Origin: an uncultured Aquimarina sp.
Lineage (GTDB): Bacteria; Bacteroidota; Bacteroidia; Flavobacteriales; Flavobacteriaceae
Reading direction: 5' to 3'
Length of the DNA: 64,000 nucleotides
Assembly (NCBI GenBank): GCA_947498935.1
Contig: CANMMM010000018.1
Span: 1 to 64,000, forward strand
The notes beneath the pieces are model-generated. The model was given only the letters and a program-made list of their open reading frames with translations, was not told the origin of the DNA and did not search any database. Below, piece by piece: positions 54,171 through 63,145 of this stretch. The translations under genes were made by a program, and so were the position numbers. How positions within the stretch are numbered: the first letter of the stretch is position 1; each line of letters opens with the position of its first letter.

Positions 54171-55535
54171 CTAGTAATTTATTTCATTTTTACTGCATCC
54201 TAAATCTTCTCTAGACACCATATCATTATTAGGAAAGCAAGCTCCAGAGGGCAATACATCGGGAGTATAGCGGTCTAACTCTGGGTCTCTTAAAGCATTG
54301 GTTATAAATTCTGTGAGGTTTTGTATTTCTTGGTCTGTTAAGTCTATAGCTCCGAATTGCGGTGCTAAATTCTCTGCAGATACGTTGGGGTTTTGTGGAA
54401 TACCGTTATTCTTATAAACAATCACATCTCGTATGGATGTAAAAGTACCTCCGTGTCCATAGAATCGTTGGTCGGCTAAATTGTATAATGTTGGGGTTTT
54501 AAACTTATAATCATCTTCTTTTTTCTTGGTAAATCCTCCACGACCTTTCTTTACATTTTCAAAACCTTCTGTATCTACTACCAATGCAGTATTCGTATTG
54601 TCAAAATCCCCCATCCCAAATGCGTGGAATTTCTGATCATTTAGAGCGGGTCCGGTATGACATTCAAAACATTTCCCTTTTCCAAAGAATACAATAGCTC
54701 CTTTTTTTTCTGTTATCGAGAGTGCGTCTCGCTCTCCCCGTAGCCAAGATTGCCAAGAAGATTTATTGGCCATAACGGTTCGTTCGTAAGCAGCTATGGC
54801 CAATGCTGCTGTATGAGTTGTGTATCTATCTGCTACTGCGATATCGGAAAAGGCTTTATCAAATAAGGCTGTATAACCGAGCTCTTTTACAACTGTGGAA
54901 TCTATTTTTAATCGATGTACTCCCTGCCCTTTTATAGCTTGGACTTCTACCCCTTGTAAGCCTAAAAAATTTTCTGGTATTTTGTCCCAACTTGCTTCCG
55001 TACCTTGGTTAGTGCCTGTACCTCCGAACTGCCCATTCCAGAGCATTACATCTTGATATGCTACATTGAGTATGGTTGGTGATTTTATAGGTTGTATATC
55101 TACTAATGCTACAGCTACAGACGGGTCTATCACTCGGGCTTCTCCAGATACGCCATACCCTATACCACACTCTCCGATACCTTGTCTAACGCCTGCACTA
55201 AATCCTGCTTTATGCTGATGACAGGAAGCACAGGAATAGGTGCCTCTCATGTGTGCTACTTTTGGGGCCTGAGCGGTGCCTGTTTCATGCATTAAAAACT
55301 TACCTAATGCTACTTTTTCTTTGGTGATCGGGTTCTTGGGATCTTGTGGTATATTCTCTAAATCATCACTATCAGGCAGTTTAAAAAAAGAAAATCCCTG
55401 TTTTTCTGAAATATTATCTAGCATAGACGCTAATTCTAGATCTACGCTTTCAGGGATGTTACTGTATTCATCTTCTGTACAGGAAGAGTTCATAGATAGT
55501 ACTAGGAGTACACTCAAAAAAGTAATTTTTTTCAT
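54171..55535 (-). CDS. Di-heme cytochrome c peroxidase (MauG/CcpA family) lipoprotein
   Basis: 454 residues. Type II signal peptide ends at SMNSSC. Two c-type heme sites are visible: YSCASCHQHKAG (about residue 104) and GKCFECHTGPAL (about 290), together with the family segments SVAVALVDIQPIKSPTILNVAYQ, MLWNGQFGG and TPTLYNLADQRFYGHGG. It reduces hydrogen peroxide in the periplasm using electrons from small cytochromes or quinols. It is monocistronic, and its upstream region holds a full family B element shared with the divergent CHAT gene. Confidence 0.9.
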   Translation of the reverse strand: MKKITFLSVLLVLSMNSSCTEDEYSNIPESVDLELASMLDNISEKQGFSFFKLPDSDDLENIPQDPKNPITKEKVALGKFLMHETGTAQAPKVAHMRGTYSCASCHQHKAGFSAGVRQGIGECGIGYGVSGEARVIDPSVAVALVDIQPIKSPTILNVAYQDVMLWNGQFGGTGTNQGTEASWDKIPENFLGLQGVEVQAIKGQGVHRLKIDSTVVKELGYTALFDKAFSDIAVADRYTTHTAALAIAAYERTVMANKSSWQSWLRGERDALSITEKKGAIVFFGKGKCFECHTGPALNDQKFHAFGMGDFDNTNTALVVDTEGFENVKKGRGGFTKKKEDDYKFKTPTLYNLADQRFYGHGGTFTSIRDVIVYKNNGIPQNPNVSAENLAPQFGAIDLTDQEIQNLTEFITNALRDPELDRYTPDVLPSGACFPNNDMVSREDLGCSKNEINY

Positions 55536-55565
55536 TCTTTATGGTATAATTGTTTTACTATAATA

Positions 55566-55726
55566 GAAGTGATTTTCAATTTTTTCGATTTGCTATAAAA
55601 ACGATCTTTTGCACACAAATTTTGCGATTTTTTAGTTCCTTAGCCCTGCTATGTAGCAAAAAAATCACTGTATTTGATGACGAAATCTGTGTTTTTCGCT
55701 GAAATCAAAAAAGTGTAAACCACTTC
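55566..55726 (+). repeat. Family B repeat, full copy 3
   Basis: Begins GAAGTGATTTTCAATTTTTT, ends AAGTGTAAACCACTTC, with ATAAAAACGATCTTTTGCAC and TTTTTCGCTGAAATC inside. It lies between the divergent peroxidase and CHAT genes; the rest of this gap (55727-55927) is promoter-like AT-rich DNA. Confidence 0.85.
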
Positions 55727-55894
55727 GTAAAGTAAAACAAAACAGTCTAAATATTACTTGGGAAAAATTCACTTTTAGATAAGCGTCATAATTAATCGTT
55801 AAAAGAACACTAGTTACTGATGTGTATTTAGGATAGCAAGATAGTACACACTGTTACTTAATTTTGGATACATCAGTAGCAGGGATTTTACGGC

Positions 55895-55902
55895 TACTTT
55901 TG
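55895..55902 (+). promoter_or_regulatory. Candidate -7 box (TACTTTTG) of the CHAT gene
   Basis: Fits TAnnTTTG exactly, 25 bases before the start codon. The nearest TTTG upstream (55863) is 28 bases away, too far for a normal -33, so only the -7 half is supported. Confidence 0.4.
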
Positions 55903-55927
55903 TATATTTAGCACTTACACCACACAG

Positions 55928-58810
55928 ATGCTTTTAACCACATTTTTTTCTACACGCACACTATGGATCATTAGCTGTCTTAGTATCTTCATAACTAATA
56001 CGCTGAACGCGCAAAACAGTGTAATAGACTCCATTTATGTAGCGACCCAATTAAAGAAAGGAGATTCTTTAAAAAGCAGCAAAGAGTACGATCTAGCATT
56101 AAAAACCTATAAAGATGTATTAACATCTAATCGTATTGACATATCCGAAAATACACCCACTCTTGGAAGGCTCTATTTTAATCTCGGATATGTTTGTATG
56201 AAACTAGGGTTATTTAATGAGGCATTAACATACCAAACAGAAGCCCTGAGAATCAGAACTTGTATATATGGAGAATTACACGAAGATGTCGCTAGTTCCT
56301 ATATACAAATAGGTAATATATATTCTTATTCTCTTAATTTTAAATCAATACTTGAGTATTATGAAAAAGCATTAAACATCAGGCAACAGATACATCCTAA
56401 ACACCATCGATTTATTGTAGATTCATATATAAGCATTGCAAACGCTTATTTACATCAGAAATCGATTAAAAAGGCTATTTTATATTATAACAAAGCACTA
56501 GAAACTGACAAACATAATAGTAATCAACACAATAGAAGTGTTATCTACAATAATTTATCTGTTTGCTATAACTATCTAAAAAACAAAAAACAAGCTGTAT
56601 TTTTTGCAAAAAAATCATTCGCATTAAATAAAGAGGAGAGCTATAAAAGAAAAGCTATGATATTTGAATACGCAAGAGAATATCACAGAGCTATTTATTT
56701 TTATAAAAAAGCTATCAAATCACAAAAAAATGCCTACAGAAAAGCTAATTTTAGTTTCGATATTGGAACTATTTACAGAGATATCAAAGAATATAAGAAT
56801 GCACTTCCTTATTATCGTAAAGCCTTACATTTATACGATTCTACAGTAGGAAAAAAAAACTATGATGTTTCTAATAGCTATAGCGAGCTTGCTAAAGTTC
56901 ATTTTCTACAACAAGAATATACTACGGCTATTACCTATGGAGATAGTGCCCTTGTAGCTGGTACCTCCGAGCATCATAGTGAGAAAAAAATGATCCCCTC
57001 CTTATTTACTAATCAAGAACTACTGCTAGAGATTTTATTCTACAAAGCCCAATCATATAAAGCACTGTATCAACAGACGCGTTCTTTCACTGCTTTACAG
57101 AAAGCTGTAAAAACATTTAGGCAAGCACATGCCTGTATTGTCTATACCCGCGAACAACTGACGAATCATTATGATCAACTGTCATTTTCTAAGATGTCTA
57201 AAGAAGTATATGCCGATGCGATAGATACACATCTACTGCTGTATCAGTATACACAACGCCCAAAAGATATATCTGGGGTGTTTTTTTATATAGAGCAGAG
57301 CAAGGCCAATACGCTCAAGGGACTGATCAAAGACAGTAAAGCCAAGAAATACGGAAACATCCCTACACATGTACTCACATTAGAACGTGATCTAAAAGAA
57401 AAGAAAGCAGACCAACAATCCCGACTCAATACTGCATCGCTAAAAAAAGAAGTGGATACTATAAAAATTGCTGCTCATAAAAATCAATTGTTTGACATCA
57501 CACGACAACAGGATTCTCTAAAATTGATCTTAAAAACGCAGTATCCTAAATACCACCGACTGATATACAATGATACACTCCTTACATTGGCACAAACACA
57601 AAAACGATTGGACGCTGCTACAAATATCTTACAATATTTTGTACAGGATAGTAGTGTGTATATCCTAACAATTGCTAAAAACCAATGTAGCGTTCGGAAA
57701 CAAACGATTAGTGCGCTCTCTGACAAGATTACTACCTTTAAAAAAGCAATTATTGCTAAGGATCATAAAGTATATCAAAAAACTGCCCACGACTTATACC
57801 AACACCTCATTGCCCCTGTAAAAGAACAGCTAACAGGTAGTAGACTGCTTATTGTACCTGATGAGGAGTTATGGCAATTGGATTTTGATCTTTTGCTGAC
57901 CAAACCTACCAATACGAAGCATCCCAACAATTTTCCATACCTACTCCGAGATTATGCTATTAGTTATATAAATGCTACGAGTTTACTCAGGGACTACGAT
58001 CGTACTGCTGCGACTGCAAAAAATACGCTTCGCGAATGTTTGGCTTTTTCGTATGCTAGCGATGACCAAAACACTACAGACGCCACTACGCTCAGATTAT
58101 CTACCTTGCGCAATACGCATACGCCGCTACCCGGAACGAGTAAGGAAGTAAAAGCGATCGCTGATATCGTAAAAGGCACTTATTATTATGGAAAGCAGGC
58201 ACTAGAAACCAATTTTAAAAAGCATGCGGGACGTTACAATATGTTGCATCTAGCGCTACATGGCGAAATAGACGCTAAACAACCAGAAAATTCTAGGTTG
58301 ATTTTTTCTAAGGGTAACGATTCTATAGATGATCACTCATTGTATGCACATGAATTATACGCACTAGATTTACCCGCTGAATTGGCAGTTTTAAGCGCCT
58401 GTAATACGGGAACAGGAAAAATCGCAACAGGTGAAGGGGTGATGAGTTTGGGTACTGCTTTCCAATATGCTGGCACGAAAAGTCTGGTATTAACACGATG
58501 GGAAGTATCAGACATGACAACTCCTCAACTAATCAAGAATTTTTACCAACAACTAAAAAAAGGGGCTCCTAAAGATATTGCGCTACAGAAGGCGAAACTC
58601 CAATACCTAGAAGAGGGGCATATCCAAAGGCTAGATCCCTTCTATTGGAGTAGCTTCTATGTTTTGGGTGACCACAGCCCTATTCAATTATCTAATACAA
58701 ACACTGCTTATTATTGGGTAGCGATATTGATCCTTTGCTGCCTTCTGACAGGAATACTCATGTATAGAAGAAAAAAGCACCGCTACAGAGAGCATACCTC
58801 ATCTCTTTAA
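55928..58810 (+). CDS. TPR-CHAT caspase-like protein with C-terminal membrane anchor
   Basis: 960 residues. A signal peptide (cleaved about NTLNAQ) precedes about eight TPR units (residues 40-350; for example GRLYFNLGYVCMKLGLFNEAL, PYYRKALHLYD). The C-terminal third is a CHAT domain: LHLALHGEID gives the catalytic His, and LSACNTGTGKIATGEG gives the catalytic Cys, followed by RWEVSDMTTP and DPFYWSSFYVLGD. One membrane helix (about 928-948, YYWVAILILCCLLTGILMY) and a basic tail end the protein. Predicted to be a periplasmic-facing cysteine protease-like sensor; target unknown. It overlaps the convergent 58799 gene by 12 bases. Confidence 0.88.
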   Translation: MLLTTFFSTRTLWIISCLSIFITNTLNAQNSVIDSIYVATQLKKGDSLKSSKEYDLALKTYKDVLTSNRIDISENTPTLGRLYFNLGYVCMKLGLFNEALTYQTEALRIRTCIYGELHEDVASSYIQIGNIYSYSLNFKSILEYYEKALNIRQQIHPKHHRFIVDSYISIANAYLHQKSIKKAILYYNKALETDKHNSNQHNRSVIYNNLSVCYNYLKNKKQAVFFAKKSFALNKEESYKRKAMIFEYAREYHRAIYFYKKAIKSQKNAYRKANFSFDIGTIYRDIKEYKNALPYYRKALHLYDSTVGKKNYDVSNSYSELAKVHFLQQEYTTAITYGDSALVAGTSEHHSEKKMIPSLFTNQELLLEILFYKAQSYKALYQQTRSFTALQKAVKTFRQAHACIVYTREQLTNHYDQLSFSKMSKEVYADAIDTHLLLYQYTQRPKDISGVFFYIEQSKANTLKGLIKDSKAKKYGNIPTHVLTLERDLKEKKADQQSRLNTASLKKEVDTIKIAAHKNQLFDITRQQDSLKLILKTQYPKYHRLIYNDTLLTLAQTQKRLDAATNILQYFVQDSSVYILTIAKNQCSVRKQTISALSDKITTFKKAIIAKDHKVYQKTAHDLYQHLIAPVKEQLTGSRLLIVPDEELWQLDFDLLLTKPTNTKHPNNFPYLLRDYAISYINATSLLRDYDRTAATAKNTLRECLAFSYASDDQNTTDATTLRLSTLRNTHTPLPGTSKEVKAIADIVKGTYYYGKQALETNFKKHAGRYNMLHLALHGEIDAKQPENSRLIFSKGNDSIDDHSLYAHELYALDLPAELAVLSACNTGTGKIATGEGVMSLGTAFQYAGTKSLVLTRWEVSDMTTPQLIKNFYQQLKKGAPKDIALQKAKLQYLEEGHIQRLDPFYWSSFYVLGDHSPIQLSNTNTAYYWVAILILCCLLTGILMYRRKKHRYREHTSSL

Positions 58811-59215
58811 TAAGGTTTCCATCATCAGATCACTGATTCGTGTAGGTTGTGTATTCTTAAAGGCGATTAACTGTAGGATCTGTGCTTCGGTAATTGCTTC
58901 TTTGGCTTGGGCAAGTCCATCAAAAATGACTTGTAATACTGCTTCGGAGGGAGTGTCTTCTAATAACTTAAAATACAATGCTATGGTTTGTACACGTTTG
59001 TAACGTGTAGTGCCGCCAAACTGCTGTATGGTCTTTAGCCCTAGTAACTGTTCTTCTTCGTTTTTGGATACTGCGAGATCATATGCTTTGCTAAACACTA
59101 CATTGTACGGAATGCTGCGTAACTCTGCTACTAAAGAGTCGTACTCCTCCAGAGTGTCTGTAGGAGTGATTAATTTTCTAAACAGTGTTTTGTAATAAGA
59201 AACATCACCTTGCAT
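58799..59215 (-). CDS. Hypothetical helical protein
   Basis: 138 residues, no signal peptide, all-helical with a repeated pattern reminiscent of HEAT/ARM repeats (EEQLLGLKTIQQFGG, SEAVLQVIFDGLAQAKEA). No family recognised. It is convergent with, and overlaps the last 12 bases of, the CHAT gene. It may be a soluble scaffold; the start was taken as the only long in-frame ATG. Confidence 0.55.
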   Translation of the reverse strand: MQGDVSYYKTLFRKLITPTDTLEEYDSLVAELRSIPYNVVFSKAYDLAVSKNEEEQLLGLKTIQQFGGTTRYKRVQTIALYFKLLEDTPSEAVLQVIFDGLAQAKEAITEAQILQLIAFKNTQPTRISDLMMETLLKR

Positions 59216-59410
59216 GATACATCATTTTTGGGAACTCATCTCGGTTCTGAAAATAAGTTCAATTTATAAAAAGTATCCCTTGGTCTATATCCAAAACCAA
59301 TAAAAGTGTATTGTATTGCTTTTCTAACCCGAATAACGAAGTGCGACTGCATAAAAATAGGATAAAAATGAGGGTTGATCGCTATGCCGAGAAATAGTAT
59401 CTTCGCTACG

Positions 59411-61513
59411 ATGAATCCGACTATTTTACAAACTCCTATCGATTATCTTAAGGGTGTAGGACCTTCTAGAGCTGATCTATTAAGAACTGAGTTAGGTATC
59501 CATACGTATCAGGATTTAATCAATCTATTCCCGAATCGCTACATCGATAAAACCCAGTACTATAAGATCAATCAGCTACAGCGCTCTGCTGCTGAAGTGC
59601 AGGTGATTGGCACAGTAGTTTCGCTAGAAATGGTGGGACAAAAACGAGGAAAACGCCTGGTGGCTAAATTTATAGATGATACGGGGCAGCTAGAATTGGT
59701 ATGGTTTCGAGGGCATAAGTGGGTAAAAGAAAATATAAAACTACATACGCCCTATGTGATTTTTGGCAAAACGAATTATTACAACGGGTTTAGTATGCCG
59801 CATCCAGAAATGGAACTGGTGGCTACGCACGAAAAAAGCCTAAAAATAGCGATGCAGCCTATTTATCCTTCTACCGAGAAGTTATCGAATAGAGGCATTA
59901 CCAATAAGGCGATCAGTAAAATGATGCAGCAATTGTTTATCGATACGCAAGTACGTCTATATGATACCTTATCTGCTGAAATCCGCTCTGAACTGAAATT
60001 GATCTCTAAGAGCGAAGCGATGCTGAATATCCATTTTCCTAAAAATCAGGAATTACTTGCCAAAGCGAAGTTTCGGCTTAAGTTTGAGGAACTTTTTTAT
60101 ATCCAATTACAGCTCATTACTAAAAAACTGAGCCGTAAGCAGAAGATCAAAGGCTATCCATTTACGCTAGTAGGTGATTATTTTACTACCTTTTATAACC
60201 ACCACCTTCCCTTTGCTCTGACGAATGCGCAGAAACGAGTGATCAAAGAGATTCGCAAGGACATCGGTAGCAGTGCCCAGATGAATCGATTGCTACAGGG
60301 AGATGTAGGCTCTGGAAAAACCATTGTAGGCTTTATGTCTATGCTACTGGCATTAGATAATGGTTTTCAGGCATGCTTAATGGCGCCCACCGCTATCTTA
60401 GCCAATCAGCATTATCAAGGTATTCTAGAACTTACAGAAGGACTAGACATCCAAGTAGAATTACTGATGGGAAGTACCAAGGCTAAAAAACGAAGAAGTA
60501 TTCATGAAGCATTAGAAGACGGTAGCCTACATATCTTGATTGGTACACATGCGCTATTAGAAGACAAAGTAAAATTCCATAATTTAGGATTGGCTATTAT
60601 CGATGAGCAACACCGATTTGGTGTGGCGCAGCGTGCTAAATTATGGCGAAAGAACAAATACCCGCCTCATATACTGGTCATGACGGCCACTCCGATTCCT
60701 AGAACACTGGCGATGAGCCTGTATGGAGATTTAGACATCTCGGTGATTGATGAGTTACCGCCTGGTAGAAAAGCGATCAAAACGGTGCACCGATATGATA
60801 GCAATCGCCTAAAAGTGTTTCGGTTTATCACGGATGAAATCAAAAAGGGTAGACAGATCTATATTGTATACCCATTGATCAAAGAATCCGAAGCGATGGA
60901 TTATAAAGATCTGATGGATGGGTATGAAAGTATCGCCCGCTCATTTCCCCCACCCGATTATCAGATCTCTATTGTACATGGGCAGATGAAGGCTGCGGAT
61001 AAGGATTATGAAATGGAGCGTTTCGTAAAAGGAGAAACTCAGATTATGGTGGCTACTACTGTAATCGAAGTAGGTGTAAATGTACCGAATGCCAGTGTGA
61101 TGATTATAGAAAGTGCAGAACGTTTTGGACTATCGCAATTACACCAATTACGCGGACGCGTAGGAAGGGGTGCTGAGCAAAGTTTCTGTATTTTAATGAC
61201 TGGGCATAAACTATCATCTGATAGCACTACGCGTTTAGAAACTATGGTACGTACCAATGATGGGTTTGATATTGCTGAGGTAGATTTAAAACTTAGAGGC
61301 CCTGGAGATATTATGGGTACACAACAAAGCGGTGTTTTAAATCTAAAAATAGCCGATATCGTGCGTGATAATGATATCTTACAGACGGCACGTTTTTATG
61401 CTACCAAAATACTGAATGAAGATCCTACGCTACAATTAGAAAAAAATAAGGTACTTCTATTTACCTATCAGCAATTGGCTAAGCATAAAAATATATGGAA
61501 TTATATCAGCTAA
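59411..61513 (+). CDS. recG: ATP-dependent DNA helicase RecG
   Basis: 700 residues from the ATG at 59411, which begins NPTILQTPIDYLKGVGPSRA, the usual RecG start; an ATG at 59375 adds 12 residues and is not favoured. The wedge OB domain (about 60-150), Walker A GDVGSGKT (about 296), DEQH box IIDEQHRFGVAQ (about 396), TATPIPRTLAMSLYGDLD and QLHQLRGRVGRG (about 576) are intact. RecG remodels stalled forks and recombination intermediates. Housekeeping gene, monocistronic, full length. Confidence 0.97.
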   Translation: MNPTILQTPIDYLKGVGPSRADLLRTELGIHTYQDLINLFPNRYIDKTQYYKINQLQRSAAEVQVIGTVVSLEMVGQKRGKRLVAKFIDDTGQLELVWFRGHKWVKENIKLHTPYVIFGKTNYYNGFSMPHPEMELVATHEKSLKIAMQPIYPSTEKLSNRGITNKAISKMMQQLFIDTQVRLYDTLSAEIRSELKLISKSEAMLNIHFPKNQELLAKAKFRLKFEELFYIQLQLITKKLSRKQKIKGYPFTLVGDYFTTFYNHHLPFALTNAQKRVIKEIRKDIGSSAQMNRLLQGDVGSGKTIVGFMSMLLALDNGFQACLMAPTAILANQHYQGILELTEGLDIQVELLMGSTKAKKRRSIHEALEDGSLHILIGTHALLEDKVKFHNLGLAIIDEQHRFGVAQRAKLWRKNKYPPHILVMTATPIPRTLAMSLYGDLDISVIDELPPGRKAIKTVHRYDSNRLKVFRFITDEIKKGRQIYIVYPLIKESEAMDYKDLMDGYESIARSFPPPDYQISIVHGQMKAADKDYEMERFVKGETQIMVATTVIEVGVNVPNASVMIIESAERFGLSQLHQLRGRVGRGAEQSFCILMTGHKLSSDSTTRLETMVRTNDGFDIAEVDLKLRGPGDIMGTQQSGVLNLKIADIVRDNDILQTARFYATKILNEDPTLQLEKNKVLLFTYQQLAKHKNIWNYIS

Positions 61514-61607
61514 TGAATCTATTACTGCGTTTGTTGTCTCTATAAAACAATATACCCGCTTTACTATAAATCACTACACTGCTGACTATCAACATAGAGG
61601 TTATTAT

Positions 61608-61768
61608 GAAGTGGTTTAAACTTTTTATAATTTGCTATAAAAACGATCTTTTGCACCCAAATTTTGCAATTTTTGAGTTCCGTAGCGCTGCTATGCAACA
61701 AAAAAATTACTGCATTTGGTCACAAAATCTTCGATTTTCGCTGAAATCAACAAAGTTAAAATCACTTC
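61608..61768 (+). repeat. Family B repeat, full copy 4
   Basis: The cleanest copy: left end GAAGTGGTTTAAACTTTTTA, right end AAAGTTAAAATCACTTC; interior ATAAAAACGATCTTTTGCACC and CACAAAATCTTCGATTTTCG can pair partly to form one long hairpin. It lies between the converging recG and trefoil-lipoprotein genes. Confidence 0.85.
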
Positions 61769-61803
61769 TATAAAACGGGTATAGACTTGCAAAAATGTTA
61801 CTC

Positions 61804-62370
61804 TTAGTTATTGTGTGGGTCAAAATTAGTGATTGTGAACTCCTCCCACGTATCAATTTCTGTTCTATTTAAGTTCATCGGGCGCTCTCCGTTTTCTGAA
61901 GTCAAGTAACGTGCTACTTTGTATTTTGAGATGAAATATTTCCCACTAGGTCTTGGGTATCTGCTAATCCAAAAAGTCATAGCGTCTTTGCGATCTGCAT
62001 CACAATACAATGGCGCTACATCTGGAGACACATTACTACCTGTAGACTCATCTACACGTACATACTTCCCATTATTCCCCCTGATCTTGTAACCATTTAC
62101 AGTTGTACGAACTAATTGGAAGGTCTCCCAAGTATCTGCTACGGTACGATTACAAGTCATTGGTGCTTGTCCGTTTTCGCTACTGATAAACTTTCCATTG
62201 TTTCCTTGTATCGTTACGTTACTGTAAATAATTTCTGGAACCTTGGCTACGTTTTCTGTTGTTGCTGTTTCCTCTGGTGTATTATTTGTCTCTTTTTCGC
62301 AAGAAATTGAAAAAAATGACACTACAGATACTAAAAGAAGAATTTTGGTGTTTAGTAAAATTGTTTTCAT
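61804..62370 (-). CDS. Lipoprotein with fascin-like beta-trefoil domain
   Basis: 188 residues with a type II signal peptide (lipobox FFSISC, Cys24). The mature part has three related repeats: IQGNNGKFISSENG, IRGNNGKYVRVDESTG and ISKYKVARYLTSENGE, each with a following DTWExF motif in two of them. This is the fascin/ricin-type trefoil pattern seen in surface carbohydrate- or actin-binding proteins. Probably an outer-membrane or surface lectin-like lipoprotein; ligand unknown. Confidence 0.75.
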   Translation of the reverse strand: MKTILLNTKILLLVSVVSFFSISCEKETNNTPEETATTENVAKVPEIIYSNVTIQGNNGKFISSENGQAPMTCNRTVADTWETFQLVRTTVNGYKIRGNNGKYVRVDESTGSNVSPDVAPLYCDADRKDAMTFWISRYPRPSGKYFISKYKVARYLTSENGERPMNLNRTEIDTWEEFTITNFDPHNN

Positions 62371-62580
62371 AATTGGTTATAGTGTTTAATTAATTTGATG
62401 GGGGAAAATTACAAATTTGACACTCTCGAAAACGCAACTTTTTTTACTTATCGACCAAGGGAGTCTATCTTAGACAAAGGGGATATTTTTTTGTTTTTTA
62501 GGTTTTATATAACGCGAAAAATTCCTTCATTTCTATATACTGTATATATACAAATGATGTTAGATTTTTTCTTAACATGG

Positions 62581-62691
62581 ATGAATTTGAATCCTAAAAA
62601 GTCAGTTGATTTAAAAAATCAACAAAACACCTCACTCCCAGTAAAAACAACACCTCCCAAGTTTTTTACTACAGAAGACAACACGCAATAA
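62581..62691 (+). CDS. Possible small peptide gene
   Basis: 36 residues, MNLNPKKSVDLKNQQNTSLP then a Thr/Pro-rich tail ending TTEDNTQ. The frame lies alone in the otherwise gene-free stretch 62371-63002. There is no recognised family and no good promoter. The hydrophilic composition is peptide-like, but a chance frame cannot be excluded. The rest of the stretch, including TA-rich blocks, holds nothing else that I can support. Confidence 0.2.
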   Translation: MNLNPKKSVDLKNQQNTSLPVKTTPPKFFTTEDNTQ

Positions 62692-63002
62692 AAACATTAT
62701 TTTTTTACACAAAGAGTGTTATCTTTTTTTGTGAAAAAACAAGAAACATATCATTTTTTTAACATCAAATTTCACAAAATAACAATCTTATAAAATGCTT
62801 ATTAGTGGCATTATTTTTTTAAGCATCCAATACTATACAGCTCTTAAAAAAATGGTATTCGCAGCTTATTAACAAATAGCTTTTATAGATAATCTTATTA
62901 TAACAATACCACTCATTATTTTATAAGTAATATTTTAATGAATGTAGATACGACACTTGTATGCAGCATCATTCATCGAGGGCTAAAATGTATACTGAAA
63001 TT

Positions 63003-63091
63003 GCGTTAGGGATAGTAATGGAAATCCCGCAGCACGACCTTAGGAGTGTGAGGAATTGGAGTGGATAGCCCGACCCCTTAGGGTAACGCCC
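63003..63091 (+). repeat. Family A palindromic element, subtype A2
   Basis: GCGTTAGGGATAGTAATGG ... GGATAGCCCGACCCCTTAGG ... TAACGCCC. The distal arm has the small stem ACCC-CTTA-GGGT. It lies 55 bases beyond the stop codon of the edge gene. Confidence 0.85.
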
Positions 63092-63145
63092 AAAAAAGAA
63101 GTCAACGAATGCAACTACTATATAGTGCTGATCGTTTATAAAAAC

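Noticed and set aside
13611..61768. Target-site duplications around family B copies
   Set aside because: Flanks of the four full copies were compared by eye; only one or two bases match, which is not significant.
62395..62580. Upstream extension of the small peptide frame to 62395
   Set aside because: This part is AT-rich, lies in the promoter region of the trefoil lipoprotein and has no start signal; only the 62581 part reads like a peptide.
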